From Planctomycetaceae bacterium (GTDB lineage Bacteria; Planctomycetota; Planctomycetia; Pirellulales; Pirellulaceae), in assembly GCA_005778405.1 (NCBI GenBank), contig SXOA01000011.1, positions 1-32,165 on the forward strand: DNA of 32,165 nucleotides, given 5' to 3'. Below are positions 8,270 through 15,618 of the stretch, piece after piece (the stretch's first letter is position 1; each line of letters begins with the position of its first letter). Made by a program: the position numbers and the translations under genes. The notes below the pieces were generated by a model. It did not search any database. It worked only from the letters and a program-made list of their open reading frames with translations, and was not told the origin of the DNA.

Positions 8270-9655
8270 ATGAACACGTTGTTCCTCCCAGAACTGCGCG
8301 AGATGCTCGCGGAGAACAACGCCCACGACCTGGAAGAATTCTGCACCGCCCTCAACCCGGCCCGGACCGCGGAGTTCATGGAAGGGTTGGATCCCGCCGA
8401 GTCCTGGCGGGTGCTGCGACATGCGGACCTGAAGCTTCGCGAGCAGATCTTCCTCTATCTCGTCCACGAGAAGCAGATTTCCGTTATTGAGTCGCAGGAC
8501 CGGGCCGAAGTTGCTGAACTGCTCGCCGATCTTCCTGCTGACGACCGAGTGGACTTGCTCCACGATGTGCGGGAAGAGGTAGTCGAGGAGATCCTGCCAC
8601 TCTTACCTGCCGACGAGCGCCGCGACCTGCTTAAGCTGCGGGAATATCCGGAGAATACGGCTGGCGCGATGATGACGACGGAAATCGCCATGCTAGACGA
8701 GGCCCTGACCGTCCGCGAGGCGCTGACCGATCTCTCTCACCAGGCCGAGCACCTGGAAACCATCTACTACATTTATGTGGTTGACCACGACCTGCACCTG
8801 CGCGGCGTCGTCTCCTCCCGGCAGCTTGTTTCCGCCATCGGCAAGCAACAGCAGCGGCTGGGGGAGTTGATGCGGTCAGACTTGATTACGGTCAATGCGC
8901 TGGATGATCGGGAAGAGGTCACTCGCAAGGTCGCCAAGTATGACCTGCTCGCCATACCGGTCGTCGATGCCCAGCGGCGGCTGGTGGGGATCATCACGCA
9001 CGACGACGTGCTCGACGCCTTCCGCGAAGAAGCCACGGAAGACGCTCAGCAATTGGCCGGCGTGGCTCCGCTCACGGAAAGTTATCTCAAGACCGATGTC
9101 TTTACGCTGGCCTGGAAGCGGGGCATCTGGCTGACCATTCTGTTCGTCACCGCTTCGCTCACCGCCACTGCTCTCAAAGTCTTTGAAGCCCGGCTGGATG
9201 AATGGCCGTGGCTGATGCTGTTTGTGCCGATGATCATGTCGAGCGGCGGCAACTCGGGAAATCAATCGGCGACGCTCATCATCACCGCCATGACGACCAG
9301 CGACGTCAAGCTTTCGGACTGGCGGCGGGTTCTGTTCCGCGAAGTGCTCGTCGGCATGATGCTTGGCGCGGTGTTGGCCGCATTTGGGCTGTTGCTCTCC
9401 TGGTTCATGACCCGCAATCATCCGGTCGCGCACCACCACCTCCTGTGGCCCCTGGTCGTCCCCATCACGCTGGTCATCGTCGTCACCAGCGGAGCAATCA
9501 CGGGCTCGCTCTTGCCCCTGATGTTCAAGCGACTGGGGCTGGACCCCGCCATGATGAGCAACCCGTTTGTCGCGGGAATTAGCGACATTTTGGGGATCGT
9601 CATCTATATGACCGTTTCCATGACGCTGTTGGCAAAGATGACGGGAAAGCTGTAG
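8270..9655 (+). CDS. mgtE: Magnesium transporter MgtE
   Basis: A 461-aa Mg2+ channel/transporter of the inner membrane, close to the usual 450 residues. The order is family-typical: an N-terminal superhelical domain (1-125, with LPADDRVDLLHD and LREYPENTAGAMM), two CBS domains (about 130-255, ending VGIITHDDVLDA), a connecting helix, and five membrane helices from about 275. The pore signature SSGGNSGNQSATLI is present. In characterised MgtE proteins the N and CBS domains sense cytoplasmic Mg2+ and gate the pore. The frame is open to a GTG at 8228, but the ATG at 8270 gives the standard N-terminus and has GGCGG 4 nt upstream. I saw no M-box in the 192 nt upstream. The C-terminus TGKL and stop precede the FHA gene by 122 nt. 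Confidence 0.95.
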   Translation: MNTLFLPELREMLAENNAHDLEEFCTALNPARTAEFMEGLDPAESWRVLRHADLKLREQIFLYLVHEKQISVIESQDRAEVAELLADLPADDRVDLLHDVREEVVEEILPLLPADERRDLLKLREYPENTAGAMMTTEIAMLDEALTVREALTDLSHQAEHLETIYYIYVVDHDLHLRGVVSSRQLVSAIGKQQQRLGELMRSDLITVNALDDREEVTRKVAKYDLLAIPVVDAQRRLVGIITHDDVLDAFREEATEDAQQLAGVAPLTESYLKTDVFTLAWKRGIWLTILFVTASLTATALKVFEARLDEWPWLMLFVPMIMSSGGNSGNQSATLIITAMTTSDVKLSDWRRVLFREVLVGMMLGAVLAAFGLLLSWFMTRNHPVAHHHLLWPLVVPITLVIVVTSGAITGSLLPLMFKRLGLDPAMMSNPFVAGISDILGIVIYMTVSMTLLAKMTGKL

Positions 9656-9777
9656 CAAGGGGGACGCAGTTGGCTTTTTGGCCTGCGCCAGCCAGCAAGT
9701 TGAGTTGCGTTGTTTTCAAGGTTAGACTGGAGGCAGAGAAGAGGACGGAAGGTAGTTACGCTGGGTGTGGGTGGAAT

Positions 9778-10626
9778 ATGCCAATCAATGCCAGGCTCGT
9801 TGTCGTCGGCGGCGAAGTGAAGACGGCCGAAATCAAACTGCGCCTTCCCAGCACCATCGGGCGCGGGCGGGGCTGCACCATCATGCTGCCGCAAGCCCTG
9901 GTCAGCCGGCAGCACTGCGAGATTTTCGAATCCGATGGCAAGCTGATGGTTCGCGACTTGGGTTCGCTCAACGGCACATTTGTTAACAACCAGAAGATTG
10001 CGGAACCCTCGCTGATCGATTCGGAGGAGCTGTTGTCGATTGGGACGGTAACCTTTCGTGTGGTTTATGAAGGGGCTGGCGCTTCCAGTCCCCCGGCCGG
10101 TCCCGGACCGGTCATGAAGTCCTCCGCCAAGGAAACGCTTCCGGCCACAAAAGCCGTGGTAGTTGCCGCCGCCACTCCCGTGATCGTTGCTTCGCCTGCG
10201 GACATCGCGGATGCGGAAGATAATTCCCAACCGCTGGAGATTGGAGACTTCAATTTCGACGAAACAGTGCGGCCAGGTTCCGACACGGTTTCACCAATGC
10301 CAGTGACCGCCAGTTCCAAGACTCCCTCAGGGACGCTGTTCATCCCTGCCATCAACATAGGCGAGCCCAAGAAGCCGCCGGTCCCCGTTGCCGCTGCGCC
10401 GCTCCCCGTGGCTGCGCCCATGCCGATTGTCGCTAAGCCTGTCGCGCCCCTAACTGCACCCGTCGCCATGCCGCTTCCTCCCCCCGCGGCCAAGCCCGCC
10501 AGCCCCGCGGTCGTTGCCACCCCAGCTCTCCCAGTCGCAGCGCCGGCGGCGAAAGCTCCGGATACCGAGGAAGCTGCCGAGGAGGAAGATGATTTCCAGG
10601 ATTTTTTGAAGAGCCTGGGAAAATAG
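9778..10626 (+). CDS. FHA domain protein with long Pro/Ala-rich linker
   Basis: A 282-aa cytoplasmic protein. Residues 1-100 form a forkhead-associated domain, a phosphothreonine-binding module: IGRGRGCTI (27-35), SRQH (43-46) and DLGSLNGTFVNN carry the conserved Gly-Arg, Ser-x-x-His and Asn. From about 100 the chain is low-complexity (Ala, Pro, Val, repeated PVA and APLP units) and probably unstructured. It ends in an acidic patch EEAAEEEDDFQDFLKSLGK, which may be a docking tail. The partner is unknown; FHA proteins usually read Ser/Thr kinase signalling, which is rich in planctomycetes. The frame opens at a TTG at 9670, but the ATG at 9778 sits right before the FHA fold and has GGTGG upstream. 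It is convergent with the DUF502 gene, with 25 nt between stop codons. Confidence 0.88.
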   Translation: MPINARLVVVGGEVKTAEIKLRLPSTIGRGRGCTIMLPQALVSRQHCEIFESDGKLMVRDLGSLNGTFVNNQKIAEPSLIDSEELLSIGTVTFRVVYEGAGASSPPAGPGPVMKSSAKETLPATKAVVVAAATPVIVASPADIADAEDNSQPLEIGDFNFDETVRPGSDTVSPMPVTASSKTPSGTLFIPAINIGEPKKPPVPVAAAPLPVAAPMPIVAKPVAPLTAPVAMPLPPPAAKPASPAVVATPALPVAAPAAKAPDTEEAAEEEDDFQDFLKSLGK

Positions 10627-10651
10627 GCCCGGTGAAGGAAGTTGCCCTACG

Positions 10652-11425
10652 CTACGGGATGAACGGCACCTTTTCTGGCAGCGTCAGTCCGCCGGAAATA
10701 ATCATCTTCCAGGGCGAGGCGGAATCCCAATTGGTGATGGTCACATCGTCGCGCAAAAAGACCAGCGTGTACCCCGACGGCGGAAAGAGGCCGATGGGAA
10801 TATAGACACAGGCGAGCTTACGCCCCGACTTTTCGTCTTCGCTTTCTCCCATCAGGTAGCCGGTAGCCCGTGCCCCAGCATGGGGAAACGGGACCAGGAC
10901 TACTTTGTCGAAGGTCTTGATCCCCTGCGGGCCGTGCATGGCGGAGGAGGCGTCGCGGATGGCCCGGTAGAGCAGGGAGATGCCCGGGATGCGGTCCACA
11001 ATCCAGTCAAGCCACCGATTGAGCCGCGTCTGAAAGACATAACCCATCAAATACAGGAACAGCAGCACGGCTGCCACGGAAAGAAAGGGGGTAACGTACG
11101 TCTCGGCGGCCTTCCAATACACGTTGTCGCTGCCGAGCGGCGTGATGACTTGGGCGAGCGGAGAAATCACCCATTGATTGAGGAGGTGGTAAATCTGATA
11201 AACCACCAAGATCGTTAGGGCGATGGGAAGGACGAACAAGAGTCCCAAAATCATCCGGCGGATGACCCCCATCCGGAAAGAACGGACGAGCGAGGGGGCT
11301 GTCACGGGAGTGACTGACTCGGCGGACGCTGGTGAATCGCTAGCAGCTTCACCAGCAATTGGATTTTGCGGCAACTCGCCGTTTGGCGGCCGGGTCGAAT
11401 CCGCGGTTTCAATCGGAGATGGCAT
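10652..11425 (-). CDS. DUF502 family membrane protein
   Basis: A 257-aa inner-membrane protein of the DUF502 family; function is not established. A polar, Pro/Ser-rich tail of about 45 residues precedes two membrane segments, near 55-80 (ILGLLFVLPIALTILVVY) and 110-132 (FLSVAAVLLFLYLMGYVF). The conserved soluble part follows, with RIPGISLLYRAIRD, FDKVVLVPFPHAGARATGYL and YIPIGLFPPSGYTLVF. The start at 11425 (MPSPIETAD) is the first ATG giving a sensible N-terminus; the upstream Shine-Dalgarno is weak. The gene is divergent from the TPR gene at 11603, sharing a 177-nt intergenic region that holds an 8-bp inverted repeat at 11496-11545. Confidence 0.88.
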   Translation of the reverse strand: MPSPIETADSTRPPNGELPQNPIAGEAASDSPASAESVTPVTAPSLVRSFRMGVIRRMILGLLFVLPIALTILVVYQIYHLLNQWVISPLAQVITPLGSDNVYWKAAETYVTPFLSVAAVLLFLYLMGYVFQTRLNRWLDWIVDRIPGISLLYRAIRDASSAMHGPQGIKTFDKVVLVPFPHAGARATGYLMGESEDEKSGRKLACVYIPIGLFPPSGYTLVFLRDDVTITNWDSASPWKMIISGGLTLPEKVPFIP

Positions 11426-11495
11426 TGGGCATAGCCTGTCGGCAGGTGAGTAGTTCCGGGTTCCGCGGGGCGAATCAAGGTTCCCCATCCTACCG

Positions 11496-11545
11496 CGACC
11501 AGGTGATATTTGGGGATTTTGGCCATTATTGCTCTTGCCTGGTCG
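11496..11545. repeat. Inverted repeat in divergent promoter region
   Basis: CGACCAGG (11496-11503) and CCTGGTCG (11538-11545) are perfect 8-nt complements separated by 34 nt. They lie between two divergent genes in a locally AT-richer stretch. It could be an operator or a chance repeat; the sequence does not decide. Confidence 0.3.
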
Positions 11546-11602
11546 GCGGCAGCGGCGGGACAATCTTGGCCTGGTGGGGGACCGCCGGTTCATGGAGGAA
11601 CG

Positions 11603-12751
11603 ATGTCAATTCGCACCAGCTGTCTTTTTCTTGCCGCCGCGGTGCTACTCTGCACCGATTTGGTCCCCGCATCGTTCGGCCAGACCGAAGCGGAGCCCGA
11701 GCCGGCGACGAAAGCCAAAAAAGTCACCGCTCGCCAGGTGCTGGAAGCCGCATTTGCCAAGACCGCAGCGGCCCAGACGGTGGACGACTTCAGCGAGATT
11801 ATTGAGCAGTGCGAACGGGTGCTGGGCGTGAAGCTTTCAGCCGAGAACTCGGCCTACGCTCACGAGTTGGCGGCCTGGGGATACAACAGGCGAGGAGAAA
11901 CCTATGCCAGCCAGGCCGCGGCTCTGGCGGAGAAGGGGGAGGAGCGGAAGGCGAACGAACTCGACGAAGTTGCCCTGACGGATTTTGAAGCGGCGCTGAC
12001 CCACGACCCCAAGAAGTGGAAAGCCGTCCAGAACCGGGGAGTCAGTCTTGCCCTGAGCGGCCGCACGGACGAGGCGGTTGCCGACTTCACCAGGGTCATC
12101 GAACTGAACCCGAAATATGACAATGCCTGGTTCAACCGGGCGGAGCTCCATTCCAAGCAAGGAAAGTTTGCCGAGGCCGCGGACGACTATGACCAGTTCC
12201 TTCAGCTCAAGCCCGAAGACGTGGCGGCCCTCCTTGGACGGGGGAATGCCTGGCTACGGCTGCAAAAGTTTCGCTCGGCGCTCAACGACTTCAACAGCGC
12301 ATTGCAACTGGAACCAGAAAATGCCCAGGCGCTGGTCGGCCGCGGCGACGTGCGAACCGACATTGGCTTGTGGGAAGAAGCGGCGGAAGACTATCGCCAG
12401 GCCATCAAGCAAAGTCCCAAGCTCGGCCGCGCCTATCGCGGTGCGGCCTGGCTGATGGCGACCTGCCCCGAAGAGCGCTTCCGCAATGCTGAACTGGCGG
12501 TCGCTTCCGCGCGCCAGGCACTGGCCCTGGACGGCAACGGGGACTACGCCTATCTCGATACGCTGGCAGCCGCCATGGCGAGTGCCGGGGAGTTTGACGA
12601 CGCCAAAGAAACGCAGGAGAAGGCGATTCAGATAGCGCCCGATGCCAAAGCGAATGAGCTCCGCGCCCGGTTGACGCTCTACAAGTCGAGCCAGCCGTAT
12701 CGGACAACTTCGCGGACGGCGCGGGGGGAAGATTCTGGCGAGCAGAGATAG
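11603..12751 (+). CDS. Exported TPR-repeat protein
   Basis: A 382-aa protein with a signal peptide (MSIRTSCLFLAAAVLLC, likely cleaved after ASFG-Q near residue 25). A helical region of tetratricopeptide repeats spans about 75-345. Clear TPR units are AVQNRGVSLALSGRTDEA, AWFNRAELHSKQGKFAEA, ALLGRGNAWLRLQKFRSA and ALVGRGDVRTDIGLWEEA, each ending in the usual ALxLxPxx pattern. TPRs are protein-interaction scaffolds; the partner is unknown. The start is well fixed by GGAGGAA at 11594-11600, just before the ATG at 11603. An in-frame ATG at 11510 exists but would bury the signal peptide. The C-terminal tail TSRTARGEDSGEQR is polar. Confidence 0.88.
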   Translation: MSIRTSCLFLAAAVLLCTDLVPASFGQTEAEPEPATKAKKVTARQVLEAAFAKTAAAQTVDDFSEIIEQCERVLGVKLSAENSAYAHELAAWGYNRRGETYASQAAALAEKGEERKANELDEVALTDFEAALTHDPKKWKAVQNRGVSLALSGRTDEAVADFTRVIELNPKYDNAWFNRAELHSKQGKFAEAADDYDQFLQLKPEDVAALLGRGNAWLRLQKFRSALNDFNSALQLEPENAQALVGRGDVRTDIGLWEEAAEDYRQAIKQSPKLGRAYRGAAWLMATCPEERFRNAELAVASARQALALDGNGDYAYLDTLAAAMASAGEFDDAKETQEKAIQIAPDAKANELRARLTLYKSSQPYRTTSRTARGEDSGEQR

Positions 12752-12845
12752 CACCAATTCCAAGCCCTGCCCACCGTTGTACGTCCGCTGATGTTCCACC
12801 AGAATGGACCGTTTCCCGCAGCCTTCACCCTCGCGCGAAACTTCC

Positions 12846-15515
12846 ATGTCCAAGCGATTTCTCTCCCTTCTGGCCCTGTTCGTGGCCATTCCCTTCTCTT
12901 CGGTCGTCGCTCAAGAGCTTCCGCTCAAGCTTCAGAAGGGGGACCACGTCGTCCTGGTCGGCAATACTCTGGCGGAGCGGATGCAGTATTTCGGCCACTG
13001 GGAGTCTCTGCTCCACAGCCGCTTTCCCAAGGATGAACTGGTCGTACGGAACCTGGGCTGGTCGGCGGATGAAATCGGCTTGCGGCCACGGAGCAAGGAT
13101 TTCAAAGACCACAAGCACACGCTTGCCGACCACAAGCCAAACGTGCTGCTGGCGTTCTTTGGGTTCAACGAGTCCTTCGCTGGGCCGGCGGGATTGGCCA
13201 AGTTCGAACAGGATTTGGAAGGGTTCTTGAAGGCTCCGCAGAACATCGACAACTACAGCAGCGTCCGCAGCAACTGGGATAAGACTTTCGATAAATCAAC
13301 GGAACTTCCTCCGCTGCCGATGCTGCGGCAGATTGTGCTTGTGTCGCCGATTGCTCATGAGAATCTGAAGCGGCACGGGTTGCCCGACGGCAGTAAGAAC
13401 AACGCGAATCTGCAACTCTACACCGAGGCGATGGCCCGCGTGGCCGCGAAGCACAAGGTGCCGTTCGTCAACTTGTTCATTCCGACCAGGCAAGCGATGA
13501 CGGAGGTCAAACATCTGCCGTTTACAATCAACGGCGTTCATCTGAACGAGCACGGCGACAAATTCGTTGGCGAAATTTTGGACCGGGCACTTTTCGGCCC
13601 GCGACCCACCGTCGAGAACGGGCCGCAAATCGATTTCGCCCGCCTCCAGGCCGAGGTCAACGAAAAGAACTTGCAATTTTATTATGACCACCGCTCGGTC
13701 AACGGCTTCTATATTTATGGCGGGCGGAAGCAGCCGTTTGGCATCGTCAATTTTCCCGCCGAGTTTGCCAAGTTGCGGAAGATGACCGCCAATCGCGACC
13801 AGCGGATTTGGGAAGTCGCCCAGGGAAAGCAGATTTCCACGGTCATTGATGACAGCAACACGGGCGAGTTCACCAAGATCGAAACCAACTTCAAGTCGCC
13901 AGTCCTGCTTACAACGCCCGAAGAATCCCGGAAGAAGATGAAGCTGGCCGAAGGGTACGAAGTCAACCTGTTTGCCTCCGAGGAGGAGTTTCCCGATCTG
14001 CAAAATCCCGTTCAGTTTTCCTTCGACGCCAAGGGCCGATTGTGGGTGACGACGATGCCGAGCTATCCGCAGTATCTTCCCGGCACGCCGGTAAACGACA
14101 AAGTCCTCATCCTGGAAGACACCAACGGCGACGGCAAAGCCGACAAGCAGACCGTGTTTGCGGACAAGTTGCACGTCCCCACCGGCATCGAACTTGGCGA
14201 CGGCGGCTGCTACGTCGCCCAGCAGCCGAACTTGCTGTTTCTCAAGGACACCAACGGCGATGACGTGGCCGATGAGCGGACGATTGTGCTGCACGGCTTT
14301 GATTCGGCCGACTCGCACCACAGCATCAGCGCGTTCACCTGGGACCAAGGCGGGGCCCTGTACTTTGAGGAAGGGACCTTCCATCACAGCCAGGTGGAAA
14401 CGCCTTACGGTCCGACCCGCTGCGTCAATGCCGGCGTCTTCCGCTTCGAGCCCAAGACCTTCCGCTTCAGCACATTCGTCTCCTACAACTTCGCCAACCC
14501 CTGGGGCCACATCGTCGACGGCTGGGGACAGAACTTTATTGCCGATGCCAGCGGCGGCGACAATTACTACGGAACCGCCTTCAGCGGCGACCTCGATTAC
14601 CCCGACAAGCACGGCGGCATGAAAAAGTTCCTCGTCAAGCAGTGGCGGCCCACCGCCGGCTGCGAGCTAGTCAGCAGCCGCAACTTTCCGGCGGAGGCCC
14701 AGGGGAACTTCCTGCTCAACAACTGCATCGGCTTTCAGGGAGTGCTGCAATACAAGATGAAGGACGAAGGCTCCGGCTTCGCGGCTGACCCCGTCGAGCC
14801 TCTGCTGTCGTCCACGGACGCGAACTTCCGCCCGGTGGATATCGAGTTCGCACCGGACGGCTCGCTCTTCCTCTGCGATTGGTTCAACCCGTTGGTCGGC
14901 CACATGCAGCACAACATTCGCGATCCCAACCGTGACCACATCCACGGCCGCATCTGGCGGGTCCGCTACGCCAAACAACCGCTCGTCACTCCGAGCAAGA
15001 TCTCCGGCGAAACGGTTGCTTCATTGCTCGAAACGCTGAAGACCATCCCGGAAGAGCGAACCCTTTATCGCGTACGGACCGAGCTCCGCAACCGGCCGAC
15101 GGAGGAAGTCCTGGCTGAAGTAAAGAAGTGGACCAGCAGCCTCGATCCAAAGAAGCCCGCTGACCAGCACCAGTACCTGGAAGCCCTCTGGATTCACCAG
15201 CAGCACGACGTGGTGAACGAGCCCTTTCTCAATCAGATGCTACGCAGCCCCGAACCCAAAGCCCGCGCCGCCGCCACCCGCGTCCTCTGCTACTGGCGCG
15301 ACCGCGTCGCCAAGCCGCTTGAGTTGCTCAAGGCCCAGGTCAACGACGAAAACCCGCGGGTCCGCCTCGAAGCCGTCCGGGCCCTCAGCTTCTTCAATAA
15401 TCAAGAAGCCATCGACATCGCCACCGAGTCCCTGATCTACGATCAGGACGACTACCTGAAATACACGCTGCAGGAAACGATGAACACGCTGGAGAAACGG
15501 GTCAAAAGGAAATAG
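12846..15515 (+). CDS. Exported SGNH-like / membrane-bound dehydrogenase-type propeller / HEAT fusion, no CxxCH
   Basis: An 889-aa protein with a signal peptide (MSKRFLSLLALFVAIPFSSVVA-QE). Residues 30-260 resemble an SGNH/GDSL hydrolase, but block I reads VGNTLAE (Gly39-Asn40-Thr41) where GDS is expected and block V reads NGVHL (Asn229, His232) where DxxH is expected. Blocks II (NLGWSADE) and III (GFNES, Asn108) are recognisable. Residues about 358-710 are a propeller of the TIGR02604 type, with LEDTNGDGKADK and LKDTNGDDVADE. About 735-889 is HEAT-like. Unlike the related protein at 4606-7632 there is no CxxCH, so no c-type haem. The ATG at 12846 is chosen for the signal peptide; an ATG at 12804 is the alternative. 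First of three exported-protein genes in tandem. Confidence 0.88.
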   Translation: MSKRFLSLLALFVAIPFSSVVAQELPLKLQKGDHVVLVGNTLAERMQYFGHWESLLHSRFPKDELVVRNLGWSADEIGLRPRSKDFKDHKHTLADHKPNVLLAFFGFNESFAGPAGLAKFEQDLEGFLKAPQNIDNYSSVRSNWDKTFDKSTELPPLPMLRQIVLVSPIAHENLKRHGLPDGSKNNANLQLYTEAMARVAAKHKVPFVNLFIPTRQAMTEVKHLPFTINGVHLNEHGDKFVGEILDRALFGPRPTVENGPQIDFARLQAEVNEKNLQFYYDHRSVNGFYIYGGRKQPFGIVNFPAEFAKLRKMTANRDQRIWEVAQGKQISTVIDDSNTGEFTKIETNFKSPVLLTTPEESRKKMKLAEGYEVNLFASEEEFPDLQNPVQFSFDAKGRLWVTTMPSYPQYLPGTPVNDKVLILEDTNGDGKADKQTVFADKLHVPTGIELGDGGCYVAQQPNLLFLKDTNGDDVADERTIVLHGFDSADSHHSISAFTWDQGGALYFEEGTFHHSQVETPYGPTRCVNAGVFRFEPKTFRFSTFVSYNFANPWGHIVDGWGQNFIADASGGDNYYGTAFSGDLDYPDKHGGMKKFLVKQWRPTAGCELVSSRNFPAEAQGNFLLNNCIGFQGVLQYKMKDEGSGFAADPVEPLLSSTDANFRPVDIEFAPDGSLFLCDWFNPLVGHMQHNIRDPNRDHIHGRIWRVRYAKQPLVTPSKISGETVASLLETLKTIPEERTLYRVRTELRNRPTEEVLAEVKKWTSSLDPKKPADQHQYLEALWIHQQHDVVNEPFLNQMLRSPEPKARAAATRVLCYWRDRVAKPLELLKAQVNDENPRVRLEAVRALSFFNNQEAIDIATESLIYDQDDYLKYTLQETMNTLEKRVKRK

Positions 15516-15569
15516 TGGGGTTGGCTTCCAGCCTGCCAAGCAAACGGTATCGCTAAAAGGTGAAAGTTC

Positions 15570-15618
15570 AATGCTAAATGCCAAACGTCTGAATCCAACC
15601 ACGTTAGCTTTTAGCATT
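15570..15618 (+). repeat. Inverted repeat overlapping the sulfatase start codon
   Basis: AATGCTAAA (15570-15578) and TTTAGCATT (15610-15618) are complementary. The following TTAGCTTTTGCC at 15625-15636 partly repeats the block at 15604-15622. The stretch is AT-rich compared with its surroundings and covers the start codon and signal-peptide codons of the sulfatase gene. Confidence 0.55.

Noticed and set aside
13296..14612. Minus-strand frame of 438 codons
   Set aside because: Shadow of the propeller fusion gene; no recognisable domain.
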